A program made the translations under genes and the position numbers. This document shows positions 42,681-51,543 of a DNA stretch of 64,000 nucleotides, one piece after another. Under the pieces are notes generated by a model. The model did not search any database. It was given only the letters and a program-made list of their open reading frames with translations, and was not told where the DNA came from. Location: assembly GCF_007990525.1 (NCBI RefSeq), contig NZ_AP019823.1, positions 2,294,001 to 2,358,000 of the forward strand. Direction: 5' to 3'. This DNA is from Leptotrichia hofstadii (GTDB lineage: Bacteria; Fusobacteriota; Fusobacteriia; Fusobacteriales; Leptotrichiaceae). Within the stretch, counting starts at the first letter, position 1. Every line of letters begins with the position of its first letter.

Positions 42681-42730
42681 TATTGTAATTAAACTAAAAA
42701 TTGTCGTGATTTTTTGGAAATAAAAATTTC
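42681..42730. repeat. Short dispersed repeat E
   Basis: ATTGTAATTAAACTAAAAATTGTCGTGATTTTTTGG-like stretch matching 31482-31528 over about 45 bases with few changes. Both lie in spacers. Origin unknown. Confidence 0.55.
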
Positions 42731-42759
42731 TGTAACGGTTTTAAAGTTACGCTTAACTT

Positions 42760-43686
42760 TTATAAATATGCCACATACTTCATAAAATAATACACAATTG
42801 GCAATACAAATAACGCACTGTCAAATCTATCTAAAAATCCACCATGTCCCAAAAGCAAATTCCCAGAATCCTTTACTTCAAGTTCTCTTTTTATCTTAGA
42901 TTCCACTAAATCTCCCAATTCTGCAAAAATACCTATTGCAAGTGCTAAAATAAAGGCTTTTCCTCCACTAATCGCCACATAATCATAATTTACTGAACAG
43001 TTTTGTGACAAAAAGGAAATTCCACATACAAAATTTGCTATAAATAAATATATTTTGTCAAAAAATAAAATTACTAAAAATACTCCCAAAATTCCTGCTA
43101 TTGCACCTTCAATTGATTTTTTCGGACTGATTTTTGGTGCAAGCCTATGCTTGAATATTTTTCCACCGATTGCCATTCCGACAAGGTAGGCGGAAATATC
43201 ACATGCCCAGATTAACATAAATGTCATTACAACCAGAATATTACCATTCGGAAATTCATATTTTATAAGCAAAATATGTGAAAATAAATATGAAACATAG
43301 ATTATTCCAAACAACGTGTAGGAAATTTCTGCCATTGCATTTTGAATTTTTACCTTTAAAACCTGCCTTAAAGACAGAAGAATTATTGCAAATACAATAA
43401 ATCCACCCATATCAAAGTTTATCTGCTTGAAAAGAGCAAATCTGAAATATGAAAAAATATTTTTTGAATTTTCCTGAAAATATATTGCAACTGGTAAAAA
43501 CAATCCAAGTCCCATTCCAATCCTGCTTGCTACCTCAAATCCCTTATCCTTTAACATTTTATAAAATTCAAACAGTGACATTCCCGTTATTACAAGTGTA
43601 AATACCAAAAACATCACATTTCCCTTTAAAAATATCCATAAAAGGAAAGGTACAAATAACAAAATAATAAATAATCTACTTAACAT
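42760..43686 (-). CDS. cdsA: Phosphatidate cytidylyltransferase
   Basis: Integral membrane enzyme making CDP-diacylglycerol from phosphatidate and CTP, the branch point of phospholipid synthesis. The 308-residue protein has eight or so membrane segments. The family signature lies at the C-terminus (ISPKKSIEGAIAG, then GDLVESKIKRELEVKDSGN with GHGGFLDRFDS). It overlaps the end of uppS by 11 bases; its GGAGG site lies within uppS, so the two are translationally coupled. Confidence 0.95.
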   Translation of the reverse strand: MLSRLFIILLFVPFLLWIFLKGNVMFLVFTLVITGMSLFEFYKMLKDKGFEVASRIGMGLGLFLPVAIYFQENSKNIFSYFRFALFKQINFDMGGFIVFAIILLSLRQVLKVKIQNAMAEISYTLFGIIYVSYLFSHILLIKYEFPNGNILVVMTFMLIWACDISAYLVGMAIGGKIFKHRLAPKISPKKSIEGAIAGILGVFLVILFFDKIYLFIANFVCGISFLSQNCSVNYDYVAISGGKAFILALAIGIFAELGDLVESKIKRELEVKDSGNLLLGHGGFLDRFDSALFVLPIVYYFMKYVAYL

Positions 43687-44485
43687 TCAGTCCTCCGTAT
43701 CTTCTATCCCTTTTATTAAAGGATAAAATCGCTTTATCTAATTCATTTTCATCAAAATCAGGCCAGTAAACATCTGTTATGTAAAACTCTGAATAAGCAA
43801 CTTCCCAAAGTAAAAAATTACTTATTCTAAATTCTCCACTTGTTCTGATTACAAGCTCTGGATCTGGAATTTCTGGACGGTACATAAATTTAGAAAATTC
43901 TTCTTCTGTAATCTTCAAAGTTTCTTTTTTATCCACAAATTCATTTACCACTTTTTCTGTAACATTCAGACTTTCATTTTCATTGTTGAACTGTTCTTTC
44001 CCTGTTACATTTGATTCAGATGAAAGTTTAGTATGTAAAACCTTATTTACAGCATCAATAATTTCACGCCGTCCACCATAATTAAACGCTATATTAAAAA
44101 CAATCTTTTCACAATCTGCCAAATAATTTTCGGTTTCTTCAATTTTCTTTAATAATTTTTGTGAAATATTTTCCTTTGACCCTGTAACAAGCAATCTTAC
44201 ACCTTGTTTTTTCAAATTTTTCTTTTCTTTATCGAGATATTTTGCAAACAAGTCCATAAGTCCTTTTACTTCCTTTTCAGGCCTCTTCCAATTTTCAGTA
44301 GAAAATGCATACACAGTTAAATATTTTACACCAATATCTCCTGCATACTTCAATATTTTTTCAAGACTGTTAGCTCCTGCCCTATGACCTTCCAGCCGAA
44401 TTTTTGCACGCTCCTTAGCCCAACGCCCATTTCCATCCATAATAATAGCAATATGCTTAGGAATCACCAATTCATCTCTATCCAT
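43676..44485 (-). CDS. uppS: Isoprenyl transferase (undecaprenyl diphosphate synthase)
   Basis: Makes C55 undecaprenyl diphosphate, the lipid carrier for wall and LPS sugars. The 269-residue protein has IAIIMDGNGRWAKERAKIRLEGHRAG with the catalytic Asp, TVYAFSTENWKRP, FNIAFNYGGRREI and the tail PELVIRTSGEFRISNFLLWEVAYSEFYI. Between about residues 152 and 195 there is an insert of roughly 35-40 polar residues (SSESNVTGKEQFNNENES and on) not found in typical 245-250 residue members. It ends in the 5' part of cdsA. Confidence 0.94.
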   Translation of the reverse strand: MDRDELVIPKHIAIIMDGNGRWAKERAKIRLEGHRAGANSLEKILKYAGDIGVKYLTVYAFSTENWKRPEKEVKGLMDLFAKYLDKEKKNLKKQGVRLLVTGSKENISQKLLKKIEETENYLADCEKIVFNIAFNYGGRREIIDAVNKVLHTKLSSESNVTGKEQFNNENESLNVTEKVVNEFVDKKETLKITEEEFSKFMYRPEIPDPELVIRTSGEFRISNFLLWEVAYSEFYITDVYWPDFDENELDKAILSFNKRDRRYGGLNVK

Positions 44486-44865
44486 ACATCCCTCTCAAGA
44501 TATTTTTTACATTTTTTCAAAAATATTATTGCTATAATTATAACAGCCAAATCATTATTTTTCAAGGTATTTGTAAAATTATTCCATAAAAATATTTGTC
44601 AGCAATCATTAAAAAATATTATAGTTTTCAAAAAATAAATATCCTGAATCAGATTAACAGTTCTCTTAATTTTAATATTTATTCAAACCTATTTAAAATT
44701 AAATTATTAAAAACTATATAAATTTAAGGTTAAAGTAAAATAGCCATAATTTAAAGCAGTTTTACTATAACAGAAAGGCTTAGACAAATTGTCTTTTACT
44801 AAAAAATTAAAATCTTGGAAATTCACAATATTTGATTTTATTCTGCATAAAATATTCTTTTTCAA
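44486..44865. other. Non-coding spacer with repeat D, copy 3
   Basis: Positions 44663-44770 are a diverged copy of repeat D (shared words ATTTAAAATTAAA and AAAGCAGTTTTACTATAA). No gene was recognised. Confidence 0.6.
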
Positions 44866-44898
44866 AATAAAAAAAAGCAGAATCCTAAAAATTCCACT
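44866..44898 (-). terminator. Terminator of small lipoprotein gene (44.9 kb)
   Basis: On the minus strand AGTGGAAT pairs with ATTCTGCT (two G-T pairs), followed by nine T. It is nearly identical to the priA terminator at 45531-45563. Confidence 0.75.
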
Positions 44899-44934
44899 TC
44901 CACATTCATCAGTACATTCTTCCTAAATCACATA

Positions 44935-45111
44935 TCAATAAGTTCGATTTCCATATTTGTCCTTGCAGTAATAATAACCATTCTCATTCTCATAACATCT
45001 TATACCTCTTTCAGCTGCTCGCCGATCTGAAGCTTTCCAGAGAGCAATATCATGTGCACTGCATCCTACAACTGTCATTCCAAGTAACACAATCAAAATC
45101 AATTTCTTCAT
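44935..45111 (-). CDS. Small lipoprotein, diverged member of the cassette family
   Basis: A 58-residue lipoprotein starting at ATG 45111; GGAG lies 12 bases upstream and an in-frame TTG at 45120 is less likely. Signal MKKLILIVLLGMTVVGCS has Cys at residue 17, then CSAHDIALWKASDRRAAERG and the two-Cys tail (IRCYENENG, YYCKDKYGNRTY). The mature start and tail match the cassette proteins at 16.3 and 21.7 kb, but the leader and trailer do not, so this is an older relative, possibly the ancestral locus. Function unknown. Confidence 0.8.
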   Translation of the reverse strand: MKKLILIVLLGMTVVGCSAHDIALWKASDRRAAERGIRCYENENGYYYCKDKYGNRTY

Positions 45112-45193
45112 AAAAATCAACTCCTATCCCATATTCTATTTATTATATTATAACAATTACTTATAATTTCCAAATTTTAATTTTTTACTCTAC

Positions 45194-45224
45194 AAAAACC
45201 CGCCAGCAAAGTTCAACTGGCAGG
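45194..45224 (-). terminator. Terminator of the small hydrophobic peptide gene
   Basis: On the minus strand CCTGCCAG pairs with CTGGCGGG around a 10-base loop and is followed by TTTTTG. It lies about 40 bases after the peptide stop codon. Confidence 0.85.
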
Positions 45225-45264
45225 CAAAAGGTAGGACAACAAGACAAGAATTCAACTGCTAATC

Positions 45265-45330
45265 TTAACTGCTAAAAATCAAAAACAATATGATTATAAC
45301 AGCCAAAACAGTCAAATCCCAATTTGCCAT
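45265..45330 (-). CDS. 21-residue hydrophobic peptide, candidate type I toxin
   Basis: Reads MANWDLTVLAVIIILFLIFSS, a single membrane-spanning stretch. A strong AGGGAGGTGG ribosome site lies 7 bases before ATG. Upstream on the same strand are a TATAAT with TGn extension, a short leader with hairpin TCAAGG...CCTTGA, and downstream a strong terminator, so it is a compact autonomous gene of about 200 bases. Short hydrophobic peptides of this kind (for example Ibs, Ldr, TisB, Fst) are type I toxins that damage membranes and are held off by an antisense RNA. An antisense RNA could end at the two plus-strand terminators near 45.4 kb. No named family is assigned; the toxin role is inferred. Confidence 0.6.
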   Translation of the reverse strand: MANWDLTVLAVIIILFLIFSS

Positions 45331-45364
45331 TGCAACCACCTCCCTGCTTTTATAAATTGTAGTA

Positions 45365-45384
45365 TCAAGGTTGCGACCCTTGAC
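45365..45384 (-). other. 5' UTR hairpin of the peptide gene
   Basis: TCAAGG pairs with CCTTGA around GTCGCAA at the predicted 5' end of the peptide message. Such 5' stems control translation or antisense pairing in type I systems. Confidence 0.55.
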
Positions 45385-45389
45385 AAATA

Positions 45390-45419
45390 ATTATAACATA
45401 AAAAAAAAGCCCCATTCAA
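45390..45419 (-). promoter_or_regulatory. Promoter of the small hydrophobic peptide gene
   Basis: Minus-strand TTGAAT (45414-45419), 18 bases, then TGTTATAAT, a perfect -10 (45390-45395) with TGn extension. Transcription would begin near 45383, at the 5' hairpin. Confidence 0.65.
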
Positions 45420-45440
45420 CAAGAACAGAGCTTTTTTTTC
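45409..45440. terminator. Two-way terminator beside the peptide gene
   Basis: AGCCCCATTC pairs with GAACAGAGCT (several G-T pairs on the minus-strand RNA), with a T-run on the plus side (eight T) and on the minus side (nine T). It ends any plus-strand antisense RNA covering the peptide leader. A second small plus-strand stem (AACCT with AGGTT and TTTTTT) follows at 45456-45476. Confidence 0.65.
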
Positions 45441-45589
45441 GCATTTTTACTACAACCTAAAAGCAGGTTTTTTATTCAAAAGTATTATATCATTTTTTCC
45501 AAAAAAATTCAATCATAAAATTTTCAAAATAAAAAAAAGAAGCAGAATCCAAAAAATCCCACTTCAAAATACATTAAGTTTCAAAAAAA
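45441..45589 (-). terminator. priA terminator and spacer
   Basis: The priA terminator is at 45531-45563: on the minus strand AGTGGGAT pairs with ATTCTGCT followed by a T-rich run. Nothing else was recognised in the remaining bases. Confidence 0.65.
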
Positions 45590-47872
45590 TCACATCATAT
45601 TTACAGGATCTACATCAATCGTAACCCTAACTTTCTTTTCCCTTTCCCGAAATTTACCTACACATTTTTTTATGATTTTTTTAATTTTTAAGATATTTTC
45701 TCTTTCAAATTTAAAAAATATTTGGTATCTGTATCTGCCGTTTATTTTGTAAATTGGGGATTTAAAAGCGTCTGAAATAAAATCATTTGAAGTCAAGTTC
45801 ATAGCTGCGTTTACATTTCTTATAATCTCTTCACGCAAAATTTTGGCTTTTTCCATTACCAAATTTTCTTCAGTTGCCGAAATTACCAAAATTATAATTC
45901 GTCCAAAAGGCGGATAATTTAACATTTTTCGCATAATCATTTCGTTTTTGTAATATCCTTCGTAATCACTTTCAATTGTTTTTTTTATTACATCATTTTC
46001 GCCATTAAAAGTCTGAATAATCACTTCCCCATCCTTTTCTCCACGTCCTGCACGCCCTGAAGCCTGTGTCAACAGCTGAAAAGTCTTTTCTGAGGCCCGA
46101 AAGTCTGGAAAATTTAGGATTATATCAGCATTAATTACTCCGACTAATGTTACGTTTGAAAAATGTAGTCCCTTTGCGATAATCTGTGTTCCGAGCATTA
46201 TGTCATATTTGTGATTTTTAAAGTCGTTGTAGGCTTTTTCATAATTTTGCTTTGTCTTTATGCTTTCAGAGTCTATTCTCACAATTCTTGCCGATGGAAA
46301 CACCGTCGCCAGTTCCTCTTCAATTTTTTCGGTTCCAGCCCCAATTTGTCTCATTTTATGTCCGCCACACTCATCACAAGTGTTGTCAAAGCGTTTTTCA
46401 TAGCCACAGTAATGGCATTTCAGACGATTATCATATTTGTAGTAGTTTAAGGAAATGCTGCAATTAGGACAAGTCGGAATATTTCCACAATCCTTGCATT
46501 TCAGCAAGTTTGAAAATGCCTTCCTGTTCAAAATCAAGATAACCTGCTCATTTTTTTGTAAAGTCTGAGAAATCCTATCTAGCAATTCTTCTGAAAAATT
46601 TTCCGTTGTTTCATTCAAATCCACAATTTCAAATTTTGGCAGTTTAGCATTTTTATACCGTTTTGTCAGCTCAATTAATTCAATATCGCCCTGCTGTGCC
46701 TGATAATAAGTTTCAAAAGATGGAGTTGCTGAACCTAAAATCACTTTTATCTTTTCACTTTTTAAAATTTCAGCTTCTTCCAAATTATCATTTTTCTCTA
46801 ATTCACTATTTTTTTCAAGTTTCTCATCTTTTTTCAAATTTTCATTTTGTAAAAATGCTCTTTTTATTGCCACATTTTTTACGTGATACCGTGGATTATT
46901 CTCCTGCTTATACGTATTTTCATGCTCCTCATCCACAATAATATATTTCAAGTTCTGAACAGGTGCAAAAACTGCCGACCTTGCCCCAATCACAATTTTC
47001 TTTTCGCCATTTCGTATAAAAGTCCATTCTTCCCGCTTTTCCTTGTCTGTAAGTTTACTGTGAAGAATAGCCACTTCATTGTGAAATTCCTCCTCAAGCC
47101 TTTGTATCATCTGAACTGTAAGTGAAATTTCAGGCACTAGAAAGATACTTCCAAACCCTTGTTTCAAGGCTTCCTTTATCAAATTAATATAAATTTCCGT
47201 CTTCCCTGAGCCAGTTATCCCCTTTAACAGGAAAACCTGATTTTCACTATTTTTTATTGTATCCACAGCCTTTTGCTGCTCATCATTCAAAATAATTTCC
47301 TTTTCTACAATTTCACTTTTTTCCTTTTCTCTTTTTGAAATTTTAGAATTTAAAATAACTTTCTTTTCAATGGAAATAATCTTTTCATTTACAGCTCTTT
47401 CCACAATTTCGCTGGAAAAATTCTTTTTCAAAGTTGCAACCGTAACTTCCTGACGTTTTTTCATATATTCGTTAAATTTTTTTATTTCCTCAATTTTTTC
47501 CACTTCCAAAGTTTCATTATTTTCAGAAAATTCCCTTTGGAAAATGGCTTTTTTGGAATAACTTAATTTCAACGCTCCTGGATAAACTGCCTTTATTACG
47601 CTATAATAATCACTTATATAATAATTTTTTATCCATCTTATAAGCTGCATAATATCGGATGGAATGGACAAGACTGGAGCAACATCCTTAATTTTTTTCA
47701 CTTTTGAAATATCAAACTGAATCTGATTTTCATTAACAATCGCTACAATAAGCCCCATTTTATCCTTATTTATAAAATTGACAATGCACCATTGCCCAAT
47801 TTCATACTTCTCTTCCGATTTATATGTGTATATTCCCTGATTATTTTCCACATAAATTTCATAATAATACAT
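45590..47872 (-). CDS. priA: Primosomal replication protein N' (PriA helicase)
   Basis: Restarts collapsed replication forks by loading the replicative helicase. The 760-residue protein has an N-terminal DNA-binding part, Walker A in LLKGITGSGKTEIY near residue 215, DEEH box in IIVDEEHENTYKQ, and eight zinc-binding Cys in the run CKDCGNIPTCPNC ... CHYCG ... CDECGGHK (about 455-500). Helicase motifs V and VI are present as GTQIIAKGLHF and QASGRAGRG. An acidic/Lys-rich insert (about 350-370) is longer than usual. It is the last gene of the leftward run. Confidence 0.95.
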   Translation of the reverse strand: MYYYEIYVENNQGIYTYKSEEKYEIGQWCIVNFINKDKMGLIVAIVNENQIQFDISKVKKIKDVAPVLSIPSDIMQLIRWIKNYYISDYYSVIKAVYPGALKLSYSKKAIFQREFSENNETLEVEKIEEIKKFNEYMKKRQEVTVATLKKNFSSEIVERAVNEKIISIEKKVILNSKISKREKEKSEIVEKEIILNDEQQKAVDTIKNSENQVFLLKGITGSGKTEIYINLIKEALKQGFGSIFLVPEISLTVQMIQRLEEEFHNEVAILHSKLTDKEKREEWTFIRNGEKKIVIGARSAVFAPVQNLKYIIVDEEHENTYKQENNPRYHVKNVAIKRAFLQNENLKKDEKLEKNSELEKNDNLEEAEILKSEKIKVILGSATPSFETYYQAQQGDIELIELTKRYKNAKLPKFEIVDLNETTENFSEELLDRISQTLQKNEQVILILNRKAFSNLLKCKDCGNIPTCPNCSISLNYYKYDNRLKCHYCGYEKRFDNTCDECGGHKMRQIGAGTEKIEEELATVFPSARIVRIDSESIKTKQNYEKAYNDFKNHKYDIMLGTQIIAKGLHFSNVTLVGVINADIILNFPDFRASEKTFQLLTQASGRAGRGEKDGEVIIQTFNGENDVIKKTIESDYEGYYKNEMIMRKMLNYPPFGRIIILVISATEENLVMEKAKILREEIIRNVNAAMNLTSNDFISDAFKSPIYKINGRYRYQIFFKFERENILKIKKIIKKCVGKFREREKKVRVTIDVDPVNMM

Positions 47873-47921
47873 TTTTACCCCTTAACATTTCTTCCTCAAT
47901 TAATTTTTATAAAAAACACTT

Positions 47922-50033
47922 TTACTCCAGCATTATCTGTATCTTCGTCTGTTTATCAAGTTTAGTCCCTTTTTCAGGAAATTGTGATACAACCACTCCG
48001 CTTCCAGTAATTTCATACTGAGCAAACTTCCCTTGCGGATAAATTGATAAAAACTCTCTCAGACTAATTCCAGTTAAATCAGGCATAATATTTTTATCAA
48101 AATCCTGCTTTATCTTTCCTAAGTCCTTTTTCTTTTCCTGCTGAACAAATTCCGCTTTTTTATCAGTTTCTTCTTCCTTCTTAGGCTTTCCGTCAGGCCC
48201 AATTCGCTTATATTCAATTAGTTTTGCAATAATATTTCTAACCGATGGCAATGCAACCTGTGCTCCGTAAATCTTCCCTTTTGGCTCATTAATCGTAATT
48301 ATCAGAGCATACTTAGGATTTTCTACTGGAAAGAACGCAAAAAACGAACTGAAGTATTTTCCTTTTATATATCCTCCAACTCCTGATTTCTGAGCTGTCC
48401 CTGTTTTTCCTCCAATTCTATAACCTGGAATATACGCACCATTTCCCGTTCCATAACTTACAACAGCCTCCATATACTTTCTGTTCAGTCTTGAAACTTC
48501 ATCACTAAATACTTTTTTTATTACAACTGGCTTATTTTGTTCCACTATTTTTCCATTACTGTCCTCAATTCTGTCAACTAGATATGGTTTCATAAGTTTT
48601 CCATTATTTACAACCGTATTTAGAGCTACCAGTATTTGAAGCTGTGTCATTGATATTCCTTGACCAAAAGATACGTTTGCCTGCTTGACTTCTGTAAGCT
48701 CACGTAATTTCAATAACTTCTTGGTAGACTCGGAATAAGTATCTACTCCAGTTTTTGCTCCAAGCCCAACATCCGTAAGATAATGATGAAAAACATCCCT
48801 ATTTATCATCAGCCCAATTTTTACCATTATAACATTTGAAGAATATGCAACTGCATCCATAAGGCTCAGATTCCCCATTGCCTTGCCGTCATGATCTTTT
48901 ATTATTCTATCCTGCACCTTAATAAATCCTGGCGAATATATTCTTGTACTTGGGTTAATTACTTTGGTCTCCAGTCCCGTCGCAACCGTTACTGGCTTAA
49001 ATATTGATCCTGGCTCAAAGAAGTCTGTAATTGTCCTGTTTTTTATATTGGCTTTCTCTGTTGCCTTTGGATAGGATGACATTGCAAGTATCTTTCCTGT
49101 TTCCACTTCCATAACAACTCCCATTGAAGAGTCCGCATTATACTTTTCAAAAGTTGTTCTCAGCTCCTCATCCAACGCATACTGTATAAAGCTGTCAATC
49201 GTAAGCACAATATTATTCCCATCTTTAACTTTACGTGAATTTTCCTTGTTATTTAGCTTTACAAGACGTAAAAATGCCTCTGGTATTCTAAGCCCTTTTA
49301 CTACTCCTCTTTCGCCTGAAAGCTCCTTGTCGTAATACTTTTCAATTCCGTAAACACCTCTGTTTTCATTATTCACATACCCAAGCGTTTCCTGAAAAGC
49401 GTCGTTCTGCACATAGTTTCTTGTAAATGCCGTTTCAAATGTTACACCCTTAAATCTTCTCTTGTATTTCCCCTTATTTTTTCTGGCTTCTTTCCTGTCA
49501 TTATCAATTTCCGCTTCAATTGCCATTCTTGTCTGGTAGGAAATCTTGCTGTCTATTTTCAGATATTGTTTGGACTGTCTTTTCTTTTCAGCGTAATCCG
49601 CCCTATACTTATCAGTTTCAAACGGATCTATGTACCTTTTCAGCATATCCAGCACCGTGCCAATATTTTCCTCATCAATCAATGTCGGATCCAATATGAC
49701 TATAAACTGCTCATTGTCATACGCCAGAACCTGTCCATCACTTGTTGATATTTTCCCTCTTTTAGGCTTTACATAGTATTCAGAAGAATATTTCTTTTCA
49801 GCATCTTCCCTGTATTTCTTTCCACCTTTTGTCTGAAGATGGTAAACTCTTCCAAGCAACATTGTAAATCCTGCAACGGTAAGGAGAAATAACAATATAA
49901 ATCTCCCATTGAATGTATTTATATACTTTTTAAACTTTTTGAAAAAATTTTCAACTTTCTGCTCTTTTCTATTCTTTTCTACATTTGACTTTGCCCTGTC
50001 AATAATACTGCTTTTTTTATTACCCTTTTTCAT
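47922..50033 (-). CDS. Penicillin-binding protein 2/FtsI-type transpeptidase with PASTA domain
   Basis: Class B penicillin-binding protein that cross-links peptidoglycan, probably at the septum. The 703-residue protein has a cytoplasmic Lys-rich tail, one membrane segment (about 45-63), a dimerisation domain (about 70-290) and a transpeptidase domain. Active-site motifs are Ser in GSIFKPVTV, SSN in AVAYSSNVIM and KTG in GGKTGTAQKSG. A C-terminal PASTA domain (MPDLTGISLREFLSIYPQG, ending VSQFPEKGTKLDK) makes it SpoVD/PBP2x-like. It sits between gatB and priA. The SpoVD-like plan fits a Firmicutes-type division apparatus in a diderm. Confidence 0.92.
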   Translation of the reverse strand: MKKGNKKSSIIDRAKSNVEKNRKEQKVENFFKKFKKYINTFNGRFILLFLLTVAGFTMLLGRVYHLQTKGGKKYREDAEKKYSSEYYVKPKRGKISTSDGQVLAYDNEQFIVILDPTLIDEENIGTVLDMLKRYIDPFETDKYRADYAEKKRQSKQYLKIDSKISYQTRMAIEAEIDNDRKEARKNKGKYKRRFKGVTFETAFTRNYVQNDAFQETLGYVNNENRGVYGIEKYYDKELSGERGVVKGLRIPEAFLRLVKLNNKENSRKVKDGNNIVLTIDSFIQYALDEELRTTFEKYNADSSMGVVMEVETGKILAMSSYPKATEKANIKNRTITDFFEPGSIFKPVTVATGLETKVINPSTRIYSPGFIKVQDRIIKDHDGKAMGNLSLMDAVAYSSNVIMVKIGLMINRDVFHHYLTDVGLGAKTGVDTYSESTKKLLKLRELTEVKQANVSFGQGISMTQLQILVALNTVVNNGKLMKPYLVDRIEDSNGKIVEQNKPVVIKKVFSDEVSRLNRKYMEAVVSYGTGNGAYIPGYRIGGKTGTAQKSGVGGYIKGKYFSSFFAFFPVENPKYALIITINEPKGKIYGAQVALPSVRNIIAKLIEYKRIGPDGKPKKEEETDKKAEFVQQEKKKDLGKIKQDFDKNIMPDLTGISLREFLSIYPQGKFAQYEITGSGVVVSQFPEKGTKLDKQTKIQIMLE

Positions 50034-50050
50034 TTTTCTCCTAATTTAAC

Positions 50051-51487
50051 CTAACCTTCAAGTCTTGCTAAAATCATTTCATTAATCATTTGCGGATTAG
50101 CCTTTCCTTTAGACAATCTCATTGACTGTCCCACAAGATATTTTAACGCGTTGCTCTTTCCAGCCTTGTAATCTTCCACTGATTGAGGATTTTCAGCCAG
50201 TACCTGCTCTACGATCTTTTCAATTTCGCTGTTATCTGTAATTTGCACAAGCCCTTTTTCCTTTACGATAATTTCAGGATCTTTATTTTCTGAAAGTAAT
50301 ATTTCAAATACATCTTTTGCAATTTTTGAACTAATCGTATCAGCTTTTATCAATTTAATCAATTTTCCAATATTTTCAGGCTCAACAGAAAACTCCTCAA
50401 TAGAAATATTTTTTTCTTTTAACACACGTAAAATTTCTGTCAATACCCAGTTTGCCGCAAGTCTTGCATCATCCGAAACTTTTACAACTTCCTCATAATA
50501 CTCAGCCAGTTCCTGCTCCGATGAAAGAGTAGCCGCTTCCATTTCATTCAATTTATACTCATTAATAAATCTTTTAGCCTTCTCATCTGCAAATTCTGGC
50601 ATTTCATCCTTCACATTTGAAAGTCTTGACTCAGTAATGATAATCGCTGGCAAGTCAGGCTCTGGAAAATATCTATAGTCCATCGCTTCCTCTTTGCTTC
50701 TCATCGGCTTTGTAACCGCATTTTCCTCATCCCAAAGTCTTGTTTCCTGAACTACACGCCCACCATTTTCAAGCACTTCAATTTGTCTGTTTGTTTCATA
50801 CTCAATCGCCTTTACAACCGCCTTAAACGAGTTCAAGTTCTTAGTTTCCGTTCTAGTCCCAAGTTTTGTTTCGCCTTTTTTTCTAACAGAAACATTAGCA
50901 TCGCATCTAAGCGATCCGAGTTCCATACTTACATCACTAACTTTTGTATATTTCAGCCTATCCTTCAATGTATTCAAATAGGCATACGCTTCCTCAGCAT
51001 TTTTTATCTCAGGCTTTGAAATAATCTCGATTAACGGTACAGAGGCCCTGTTATAATTTAGCAAAGTTTCAGAAGCCGTATGAATACTTTTCGCCGTATC
51101 TTCCTCAATCTGTATTCTTTCAATCCCGACACTTGCTTCCTTCCCGCTATTCGTCGTAATTTTCAAAACTCCATTTTCAGCATAAGGCTTAAAAAACTGT
51201 GTAATTTGATAATTTTTTGGCGAATCAGGATAAAAATAATTTTTTCTATCAAAATAACTCTCCCTGTTTATCTCGCACCCAAGTGCAAGTGCCGCCTTTA
51301 TCGCATAATCCAAAACTTTCTCATTCAACTTCGGCAAAGCCCCAGGCTGCCCTGTACAAATAGGACATACCGCAGCATTAGGCTCTTTATTATCATAATC
51401 CGCATCACAAGAACACCATACCTTCGTATTCGTTTTCAATTGACAATGCACTTCCAGTCCAATGACTGTTTCATATTCCATACTCAT
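50051..51487 (-). CDS. gatB: Asp-tRNA(Asn)/Glu-tRNA(Gln) amidotransferase subunit B
   Basis: Kinase/tRNA-binding subunit of GatCAB, which makes Gln-tRNA(Gln) and Asn-tRNA(Asn) by transamidation. The 478-residue protein starts YETVIGLEVHCQL, has zinc ligands in CSCDADYDNKEPNAAVCPICTG, the core YFYPDSPKNYQITQ, NRASVPLIEI and MDYRYFPEPDLP, and a YqeY-like tail (MINEMILARLE). It is separated from gatA by an inserted restriction-modification system, yet keeps the same direction. Confidence 0.95.
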   Translation of the reverse strand: MSMEYETVIGLEVHCQLKTNTKVWCSCDADYDNKEPNAAVCPICTGQPGALPKLNEKVLDYAIKAALALGCEINRESYFDRKNYFYPDSPKNYQITQFFKPYAENGVLKITTNSGKEASVGIERIQIEEDTAKSIHTASETLLNYNRASVPLIEIISKPEIKNAEEAYAYLNTLKDRLKYTKVSDVSMELGSLRCDANVSVRKKGETKLGTRTETKNLNSFKAVVKAIEYETNRQIEVLENGGRVVQETRLWDEENAVTKPMRSKEEAMDYRYFPEPDLPAIIITESRLSNVKDEMPEFADEKAKRFINEYKLNEMEAATLSSEQELAEYYEEVVKVSDDARLAANWVLTEILRVLKEKNISIEEFSVEPENIGKLIKLIKADTISSKIAKDVFEILLSENKDPEIIVKEKGLVQITDNSEIEKIVEQVLAENPQSVEDYKAGKSNALKYLVGQSMRLSKGKANPQMINEMILARLEG

Positions 51488-51543
51488 TTTTTATTTATTC
51501 CCTTTCATTTTTTTTTAATTATTAATTTTTTAAAGACATTCTA

